In this document: positions 55,746 to 64,000 of the stretch, in pieces
Position numbering within the stretch: position 1 is the first letter of the stretch
Layout: each line of letters starts with the position of its first letter
The notes under the pieces: generated by a model
Database searches by the model: none
Seen by the model: only the letters and a program-made list of their open reading frames with translations
Told to the model about the DNA's origin: nothing
Source of the DNA: Spirometra erinaceieuropaei
Lineage: Eukaryota > Platyhelminthes > Cestoda > Diphyllobothriidea > Diphyllobothriidae
Direction of reading: 5' to 3'
Assembly: GCA_902702965.1 (NCBI GenBank)
Contig: CACRXP010000047.1
Coordinates: 1,840,716 to 1,904,715, forward strand
DNA length: 64,000 nt
Program-made: the position numbers and the translations under genes

Positions 55746-58700
55746 TGATCTGGGCATAGTTAGCAACAGTCTTTTTTGAACTGGTGACTAGTCTACATTG
55801 GAAGAATCCAGACTAGACAATGTTGTATTTTTAACCACCACCATGCGACTCCTTCCGCTAAGCGTCCACCAACATGGAATTTCATCCTAGTCGTGCACAC
55901 GGAACTAGGCCTCAACTCTGAAGTCACCGAGATCATGGGCGGAGATGACGACTACAACAAGGCATTTCCACGGACTTCTTGATCATGCGCCTCACAAATA
56001 GGATCGCGCCCACTGGGCATGACGAAACTACTTGACATGGCGTAGGGAAGACGTGTAACCACCGAAGACGACAATAACCACCATAACGGTGTGACGCAGA
56101 CTACGGGCCACATAGGCAGGCCTCGTGCCAATTGTCGGCATTGGCTACCTCCGTGGCGGACACAGTTTAAATGCAATCCAGTTGCTGCATAACAATAGGT
56201 CTGCAGGAGAGTTTTCAGTCTCGGAAGATGGAATATATCGGCTTGAAAGGTTAGAGTACGAATGCACCCCTCCTCAATGAATTTCCCTCGTTTTCTAAAT
56301 ATACTTTTGCCCTTTCGAGACTACCTACGGGCTGAGAGGCAAGCTAGCCCAGGAAGCCAATATTGAAGTCCTAGTTTACGAGCGCAGACTCTATCAGGCT
56401 ACATGGTAATCCTCCTCCGGCTCTCCGCATCGCCTGATTTAAATTTCTCGAACTTACCAAAATATTACTACCACAGTCACCTCGCCAGACTCAAAGGGGA
56501 GATAATCCACAGAATGCGAACCAAGGGCACAGGATAATGCCCAATTATTGGCATACACGCGCACAACCAACGATCGACATCGCTGGCCCGCTGCTTTCAC
56601 AATGTGGTTTCTAAATTTGGAAGTGACTGGCAATCATAACGATCCCACAGTTGGCACTTGCTCGTGACCACCAATTGCCGACTGTTGGAGCAAACTCCTT
56701 AAGAACTCGCATGAAGAGTATGAAGACGAGCCCCGAAAGTCAAAAGACTGTCTGTGGTCCTAGTCTCCGAATAAGCACAATATCCGGAGGCATCTGGGGC
56801 TGAGAGTTTGTTTCTAATGAGCCATTTTGAATGTTTGAATTAACTATTATCCGAAAATTCCGACATTTACCTATGAAAGGGTGAAGAACCCCACTCGGCT
56901 GTCGGCAGACGGGGCATCGTGCCATATGGGAAGGGTGATAGTGAGGGTTTTGCTAATGGGGCAGCACTCCAGGCAGTAAGCTTACGGAATGCAGAAAACA
57001 CAGAAAATGCTTAAATTTTTTGGCCACTTTTATCGCACGTCCTAGTACGGCAACGAAAATGAGCGCGTGGATTAAAAACACAGAAAAAAACAAATTTTCA
57101 GGAAACAACGAAGTTTAACTAATAGATTGAGGCCATGGGAAGTAACAGTTGTCGTCAGTGTAGTCTCTGCAATGGCCTTCAGATGAACGTCAAGTTCACA
57201 TTCCATACGATACGGTCCACAGTCCGTCGACATTTAAGTAAGATCCTTCACTCTACGGTTGCCCAAAAGATTTCGAGGAGACGTTTTTCCGTTGAAAATT
57301 TTCGAAAATCATTAATCTTGTTATGTGTGTTTCCACATGTCGCGCCTCGGAGAAAGCCTATTATGATGAACCAGACAAAGGTCAGTATAAATACTAGTTC
57401 TGGAAGAAATGAGTACTTCGCTAGCAGTTCGACGAAAGAAAGAAAGGCCACCCTTGGTTAAGCATTAGACGCAGTAAACTGAGAAATCGCCTTTTCAGCA
57501 AACAACCTCAACCCATTGGCCAATATTTATTTTTTGTTGCATATAATTGGATTTTCATGCCGGTGCGCGAAACAAGGACCAGAAGACGGTTGCGAAAAAC
57601 AGAAATTGTTCGTAGAGTCTCTGCATCACTTACAACACATCCCGTCTGATTTTTACTTCCCCGTCGCTGTTTGACTACCTAAGAGATCTTAGCTGAAGTT
57701 CCGAATCACAAAAGATATGCTGAATCACGACATCACCCTGGATCATATACTCGTTACACGATTAGATTTTAGGCACACTTGAAGGCATTACTGCTGAAGA
57801 ATTCGGATTGGTTTTCGCCAGGCACTATGCGTCTCTTATTTAAAATTTGTATTTCGCTGGAGCCATTGCATTATTCGCCGCCTGTAAACATTGCGGAGAC
57901 TATTCGTCGGATTTCCGGTGTGACCGAGCCAGGGTATCAAGGAGAAATTTGATCCAGTGATGGACTGTATACCTTCCATCGGAAGAAAATGTTAATGAAC
58001 TATTCTGCATCTAAATGTCCTTGTTGGTAATAAAACCACTGAACAGCAGAGAACGACGGAGAACAGAAAACCAACGAGCACAACGCATATCTCGTCCGTT
58101 AGCCGCAAATGCTCGTTGCAACATAAAAGGGCTTCCACACGTAGGCTTCACTGGCTGACGGACACGACTGTCGTATACCATCTGCAAGAAAGTTCTGTAA
58201 CGTTTCAGAACTCCCGGATACTCGAACAAGTACAGTAAGTGGAAGTATAACCCAGAAGGCCTTAATGGAGCATGTCAGACGACGTACATTACTGTTAACT
58301 ATTCCAGGAGGGACGAATCGTCGGGAGCTGCTGCTAGATCGATATAGGCACCTCGACACCAGATTGTTGTCGTTTTGTGCGCCCAGTGGATCCAGTCATC
58401 AAAAGTGAGGAATATGCCATCTTTCAGATACAATGCAGTTACAGATACTATGCTTATTAGGAGGAAGCCGGCCGACCGTAGGAGGTGCAAGTATCGAAAC
58501 GTGAACAGAACCCTTCTCCCCGCATGAGGGCTTGCGCTGCTCTGTCTGGTCATAAATAATACTTTTGTGCAGTTGAGACAATGAGCAGAGGCGACAATAA
58601 ATCATCCAGGTAGGTAGAACACTTCTGGTCACCATGTCCTCGGTTAACTGAGCGGCATTCTAAACTGCAGGGACCGTGCCATGCTCAAGGATATTTTATG

Positions 58701-59134
58701 TCGGACGGCCAGACTCACCGATGCGGTGCACACGCCCTCCCCTCGTTTTCTCGGTCGTGAACTTTTGCCACCGCGATTGCCATGGAGGACTCACCCGTTG
58801 CTCCGGGACGGGACACGCAGCTAGCTACGACCGTTCAGGCATGATAGAGATCAGAAACATGGAAAAAACAACTCTGGAGTATGCACAGTTTCTGTTCGGA
58901 AGTTTCCTTAAAACACGCTTTAAATATTCCAACCATCTCATCTTACTCATCAGTCAGGCCACGCGGGAGGTTTGTGATTCTGACAGCTACTAACATCTCA
59001 CTCATAGTATAGCCCACTGCTTAAGACAATACGATTGCTCGTCCATAAGCGACTGCCAAAAGGTTACGATTTCGGTCTTCACAAACGGATTCCATGACGT
59101 ATTGATGTGTCACGAAATGATATATTCAGAATGT
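55746..59134. other. Unannotated sequence
   Basis: More than 3 kb in which I recognise no gene. ORFs of up to 108 codons (57135-57461) lack motifs. A GC-richer patch at 55.86-56.17 kb may be another worn LINE tail but shows no decisive match. Confidence 0.3.
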
Positions 59135-59370
59135 TATTACCGACAAAATCAAGGGAGACTGAGATGGCCATTTCTGACTAGTTAGCCGCCGTCAGCCAGT
59201 CATACCCAATCCCTAAGTGTGGAACACCTGGAGTTAGATCCTGCGATCCTGTGGGTAGTAAAATTCTGCTCATATCATGTGCCGCTTTGCTATTGCTGGT
59301 TGAGCTCGAGAGAGAGGGCCCGTAAGGCACAACGGGCCCAGTGAGTTTCGTAAGAACGATAATGGATGCG
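59135..59370 (-). mobile_element. tRNA-derived SINE family A, partial
   Basis: The minus-strand tail is well conserved (reverse complement of GGCCATTTCTGAC and GTCAGCCAGTCATACCCAA). The box B region is worn (ATCCTGCGATCC) and box A is lost. To the right lies the family module GAGCTCGAGAGAGAGGGCCCG, AAGGCACAAC, GTTTCGTAAGAACGAT. Confidence 0.65.
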
Positions 59371-59386
59371 ACTACCTCAGGGGACA

Positions 59387-59406
59387 GGGGGACATAAACG
59401 TCCCCC
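59387..59406. other. Perfect hairpin
   Basis: GGGGGAC-ATAAAC-GTCCCCC: a 7-bp stem with a 6-nt loop, just left of the second telomere-like block. Confidence 0.8.
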
Positions 59407-59459
59407 TCCCCAATAATACAAGCGACCTTGAGATAAACTTGGGGTAGGATAACTATTTC

Positions 59460-59580
59460 CATGTCCTAATCCTAACAAGAGCCCTAACGAGAAACTTAAG
59501 CCTATCGTTAATCCTAACCCTGATTCAACCTTAGCCCTGAACCTAACCCTAACACGAACCCTAACCCTAACAATAATTAC
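59460..59580. repeat. Degenerate telomere-like repeats, second block
   Basis: CCTAACCCTAAC and AACCCTAACCCTAACAATA units with variants, C-rich on the plus strand, same orientation as the 43.8 kb block. The downstream phrase CCACCTGTATAATG resembles CCACCTGTAATGCC right of the first block. The 186-codon minus ORF (59377-59937) runs through this array (RVRVRVRVRF) and is not credible. Confidence 0.8.
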
Positions 59581-60690
59581 GCCGGAATTAACCGCCAACC
59601 ACCTGTATAATGAGGCGATCCTATCCCGCGTCCTGTAGGAGACTCCGTAAATAAAAGCAGAGAAAACTGGCATTAAGATGCAGAATGATAGCAAGATCAA
59701 TAGCATATCTGCTTTTAAGCTGAAATGCACAGATTGCAGTTCCACTAAGAGTTTCCTGAAGTTGAACAGGACTAATTGACATGTTGGGTAGGGCCAAAAA
59801 CAAATATTTTTAAACTGACCTCGGTAGCTCGTGAGAAGGCAGGCGTTGGCGAATTCCCAAAAGGTCTGCTGCACATAGCATTCGAGGAAAATGAAGTCTG
59901 CGAAATAAACGGTGGCGATGCCGACAAAATTATACATTTATATACAAATAGCGTTAATTTCCATAACTTTTCTTCCTTCTGGGCCAACTTTAGTAATTTA
60001 GCGGTTAACTTTGCGGAAAAACCTTCAAGACTGGGTGAATCCTTTAAAGGTGTTTTCAGGAATGAGAGGTGTATTAGCGTGGAATGATTGTTCACCTTAA
60101 AAATCAGGCAGTTGCAAAACGATTAGTGACAATGCACAGTGCATTTCAAAAATTGCACTGAAGATTAGAGAGCGTCATTTCTGACTCAAATAGAGTAATA
60201 ATGACTGATTTTGGAAGGCAATTTTAAGTTGTTTAGGGGACTCTAGCATGTGGAAATTTGTTTAATAATATCTGAAATAAATATTTTATTAAAGTTGTAA
60301 ATACACTGCTTATTGATGGTGTCAAAATTGTCGAAATAATTATATTTCTTTAGAAGACTGGCTGGTGTTTAAACTTCCTTTAGTTGTTTCTTTCCCTTAT
60401 ACCCTCGAAACGTTGAAAGTCAGTTCATAGTTGAGTTCGCAGGAAGTTGAAGAATTGCTGCAAGGTTCGTGACGAAGACAGTGTGTATACAGATAAGTCA
60501 GTTCCTAGCTTACGTTTTTTGCTTATTTTCAGAGACAAAAAATTGCACTTTTATTTTATGGATTTTATAATATGAATCAGAAGCTACAAAAGGAGATGCA
60601 CCTTACACTGCATACACTACAAGTATGACCGACTACACATCGGTTATTAAATTACACCGGTAAAATGACATCAAGGAAAGTGTTTTCTGG
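59581..60690. other. Unannotated sequence
   Basis: Overlapping ORFs of 103 (plus, 59776-60087) and 107 codons (minus, 59772-60095) cover the same DNA. The plus-strand product looks somewhat protein-like but has no motif I know. Confidence 0.3.
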
Positions 60691-60699
60691 CAAACGTAT

Positions 60700-61150
60700 T
60701 TCACCGTACTCCCGACATAGGCTCTAAATAAAGGTCCAGACACGTGTTTCTTCGATATTTTGTCGTTGCATGACACAGTTGCTTCTCAATGGGTCCTTCA
60801 ACGTCCCCTGTGCGGTTTCGGGTATATGAACCCCAGAGAATAATCAAGCGAAAAATGTCGGAAATTATTTAATGCAGAACATGGATTTAAATCCTTAAGA
60901 AATGATTCTTGAGGGTCAGACACGAAATATCGATGAATGGGTCTGCTGTAGAATAAGCACGTAATTTCTATTTTACAAACAAGTAATACCACAATTGGCA
61001 TGAAACGTTCGCGACAAACGCGTTATATCGTATTCGCGAGATAGATATTAACTAAAAGCCCAGACACGTGCTTTGCCGATATTCTGCCACTGCCTGACAA
61101 AGCTGCTGGGGGTGCGTTTCCTCAGTTGGTCCCCAGCGTTCCGTAACACG
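60700..61150. repeat. Two direct copies of a family P arm
   Basis: 60700-60820 and 61030-61150 share CCAGACACGTG, a CGATATT.TG block, a TGCCTGACA/TGCATGACA block and a GGTCC..C..CGT.C end, and both match the arms of the palindrome at 13992-14467. They lie in the same orientation about 330 bp apart. At 61130-61165 a SINE-module-like string (TTCCGTAACACGTTCGGTGAGC) follows. Confidence 0.55.
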
Positions 61151-61165
61151 TTCGGTGAGCTCCAC

Positions 61166-64000
61166 TTCTGCCAAAATTTTCCTAGTCAGTTCGTTCTCGT
61201 TTCAACAGCAGGTATGCGGTCATTCACAAAACCAGCCCGCCTAGGCTAACGTATCGCAAGACAACTTGAATTGATACGCATGGTTCGGCACAGACCGTCA
61301 CCCCTAAGTTGCCGGCTAGTAATGACAAACTTGAACTTATGTTTTAAGCCCAATGAGTGTTCCCTTTAAGTTTTGAACAAAAGAAGTATAATACGTTATG
61401 AATCAAATTATCGATAGGAGTAAAAATAAGGAATTTTAGATATTGAAAAGACTTTAATTACAATGCACGTATTAACCTGTTTTTAATGAAAAATGTTCAC
61501 CAAACTGAGTACCCAACACCCCTAAAGTGGCAAGCGGTTGGTGAATTTGAGGACACAATGCCTGCACTCGTGGCGACACGAATGAATTTGTACAAATTAT
61601 GTACACAGGGGGTCAAATCTTACTATCCGTAGATATTCATGAACACCGAATTCTTCCTTAGTGTATTCTGCACGGATGTTTGTTGAAGTTGTTTCGAAAT
61701 AAAGGGAGTTTTCCGCAGCTTATATGAATAGGGAACCCTTGTTATTTAGCAAGCAAATGCCTCAAGGACACGATTTCATCATGAACTAGAGGAACTGGGG
61801 CCATAAATTCTACCTTGTTAGATCGAGTGAGAAATTTGAATTAAAATATTCGAATTCCTTATTCCTTCAAGTCGTGTCTTCTAGGCCCTTCGTGTATTTT
61901 GAAAGCATTTGCTTCCAACAACAAAAACTATGAGATGTTTACATTTAAAAACATGTTCCTTTGCTACTGGCTTTTGAGACTGCGGGCGCAACAGTTGACT
62001 AGTGCATAAAGTATTTAGTTTGCTGAAAAAGTAAGTCAGCTAATATTCATCCTTTAGCAACATTTGTCTGTAGAAAACGGGAACGAGAATATCAGATTGC
62101 ATAACGTTTCCTTTGTCTTATCTCGCTATTTGAAAAATAAAGTCAGAATTTCTTAATGTTAATATGTATTTTTAAGGATTCAGCAAAACGTTTACATTGA
62201 AATGTCTACGCAAGTCCTTTGCAATTAGCGTAGCCAGGCCTGAAGATTAATAGTCAGAATACCCCAATTCTCATTGAGAATTTTCTTGGATTTCGAAAGT
62301 CTTTGCGTAAACCGAAGGAGAATGTCAGTGTCTCAGGGATTAATTCAGGAAGCGAAGATGGTTCGATCCAGATTTTATAACCAACTTATTTTCTTCTAAA
62401 TATTTGTTTCTTTGGTTATTCAACATGATATTACTATACTTGCCACTTAAGTGGTGTTTTCCGGAGAAAATCGCGAATGAGTCTGCTTTCGCCTGTCACT
62501 CATACAGAAAACAAAAGATGAAGCCTATCTCGAGCAAGTTATTTTCGCAAAATTGACTAAGAGAGCTCTTGTTTACCTGGAACTGGCGGAACATTTATCA
62601 ATAAGAGTGAGTTGTAGTACCTAGAAGGGGGAGCAGGCTAAACAGTTGCCTGTCGAATGTTAATATTTTTTCTTGATTTGGATTTGCATGCATTTCCAGC
62701 AACCTGGCAATCTTATTATTTCGCCGGCTATAGCATGTTTATGCTTTAAGACTTTCAAGTAATTCAGGGTCCTAATTAGTTCAGCCATCAGATTCAAACA
62801 AATAATTAATCTTCATGAACATCCATGTGGGCAGGTATTTTACGTAAGAAGGATTTGTGCATTACTAGTTATACAACCGAAAAAGTAAACCAAATAAGTT
62901 TAGGCGATGTAATGCTGAAATACAAATGGCTGTTGATTATGCCCAGTATCAGTGTTCTTTATGAAAATTAAAACCACTTAAAGGACATATTTCAAAGGAC
63001 TTTCCGGAACAAGTGTGTGAGATATATTACGAAATTTGACGGTTTAAGTGGCCACGTAAAGCTAATTCGGACCATCAACACACCGTTTTTCCATTGCGAA
63101 AATTCTACTAAGCGTTGTAAAATTGGACCTCTGGAACAGACGTGGTGCCAAGTACCACAGCAGATGTTTTAAACAAATAATATTTTCAATAAATGTCAAT
63201 CACTCCGTTTAGAGCAGTTTGCGTGAAAATCTAAATCGCACGGTTGGAAAAATTAATAAAGGTCCGATGGATTGTAAACAGGGGTCTGGGGGCTACACAC
63301 GCCCCCTATCTGTCGTATCTTCTGTTAAAAATAAAGTTCATTTGCCAGTCGGGGGCATCAATGAAAAATTAACTAGTCCAACAACCTTTTCCATAGGCCA
63401 CCTTAGTCGTTAGCGACCAGAATACTCCCCTATGCATTATGAATGTAAATGAAACCCACCAATATTAAAATTAAATGATGAAAATTGCATTTTCCCTCGA
63501 AGCCGAAGTCCTATCCGAGTTCAGACAGTTCGATTCGAGATAGGGGACTGCATGGCGAAGAGTTTTTCAGACTTACTCTGGCAAAGCATTCTCAATAACA
63601 CATAAGATTTCTTCGACGTCAAAAATGTAATTTCCACTATCGTCATCATACGTTGGATAGACGAAAAAAAACAGAGGAACGCTCATGACCTTCCTCAACT
63701 TTTGCTGGAACCATTCCTAGATTTCGGAGGTGGGCAGTGAAAATCCACAATTTCACTGAGTGACTAGTCTTCAAATATGCGGCTACCGGCCTAATTTAGA
63801 AATATCCATCTCCTTTGAGTGTGTTTGTTTGAGCAGGTGATATTTTTTCAAAAAATGTTTCAGTGCCTCTCAAAAAGGTTAATCACCTGGACGTTTGCTT
63901 TTCAGTGATATTTACGTAGAAGACTTTATTATCTTCCAAGATAAATTATTTAATAAACAGTTTGGCTATACATCCGCCGACCAATGCTATTAACGGGCAG
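61166..64000. other. Unannotated sequence
   Basis: AT-rich to the window end. The longest ORF is 64 codons (63219-63413). No repeat family seen elsewhere in the window is recognisable here. Confidence 0.4.

Noticed and set aside
59377..59937. 186-codon minus-strand ORF with hydrophobic stretches
   Set aside because: Its C-terminal third is translated telomere-like repeat (RVRVRVRVRF) and the opposite strand is also open. No known motif.
1..64000. CRISPR arrays, bacterial operons or prophage
   Set aside because: No regularly spaced direct repeats, no operon-like gene runs, and all coding sequence is of eukaryotic transposon type.

Overview
This is a eukaryotic, repeat-dominated, AT-rich genomic window. 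I could support no complete host protein-coding gene, rRNA gene or functional tRNA gene in it. The content points to a flatworm, most plausibly a tapeworm of the Spirometra/Schistocephalus type. Three things suggest this: RTE-like non-LTR retrotransposons whose ORF ends in C2H2 zinc fingers, a Penelope-like fragment with a flatworm-style GIY-YIG tail, and degenerate CCCTAA (TTAGGG-type) blocks. The species assignment is inference; the repeat calls come from reading the sequence.

Layout. 0-22.5 kb: a CTA microsatellite; several copies of a ~1 kb long-inverted-repeat element with CAGT...ACTG ends beside TA (Tc1/mariner-type MITE); a decayed Penelope-like element (3.1-4.2 kb); head-to-head pairs of a tRNA-derived SINE (9.2, 11.7 and 17.1 kb); a decayed RTE-like LINE on the minus strand (12.7-13.8 kb); a smaller palindromic element (14.0 kb); a LINE 3'-UTR remnant (15.9 kb); and a second tRNA-like palindrome inserted in a MITE (19.8-21.4 kb).

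22.6-34.5 kb: the centrepiece is a near-full-length LINE (here LINE1, plus strand, about 22.6-28.3 kb). One reading frame encodes an apurinic endonuclease, a reverse transcriptase and five C2H2-like zinc fingers. It is interrupted by two TGA codons and a 199-N assembly gap, and is followed by a ~1.1 kb 3' UTR with GCAA-loop hairpins. A diverged 3'-UTR copy lies tail-to-tail beside it. A 5'-truncated minus-strand copy (33.1-34.5 kb) keeps the last zinc-finger pair and the same hairpins. The 28.7-33.1 kb interval is largely unexplained and holds one weak candidate host exon.

34.5-64 kb: a full-length but stop-ridden mariner transposase relic (35.2-35.9 kb); the clearest SINE palindrome (37.4 kb); LINE1 tail fragments (38.4, 40.7, 41.4 and 55.5 kb); a second RTE-like LINE relic with a mutated YADD box (41.8-43.1 kb); a 0.44 kb inverted-repeat element with an 8-bp target duplication whose interior is degenerate telomeric repeat (43.74-44.18 kb); more MITE copies (39.5, 45.2, 48.5 and 53.4 kb); a ~300 bp palindrome (54.2 kb); SINEs at 52.1 and 59.1 kb; a second telomere-like block (59.5 kb); and long stretches where I see nothing.

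All recognised coding sequence belongs to mobile elements and nearly all is inactivated. The recurring theme is inverted-repeat architecture: at least five distinct families are palindromic, including SINE pairs that always face each other head-to-head.
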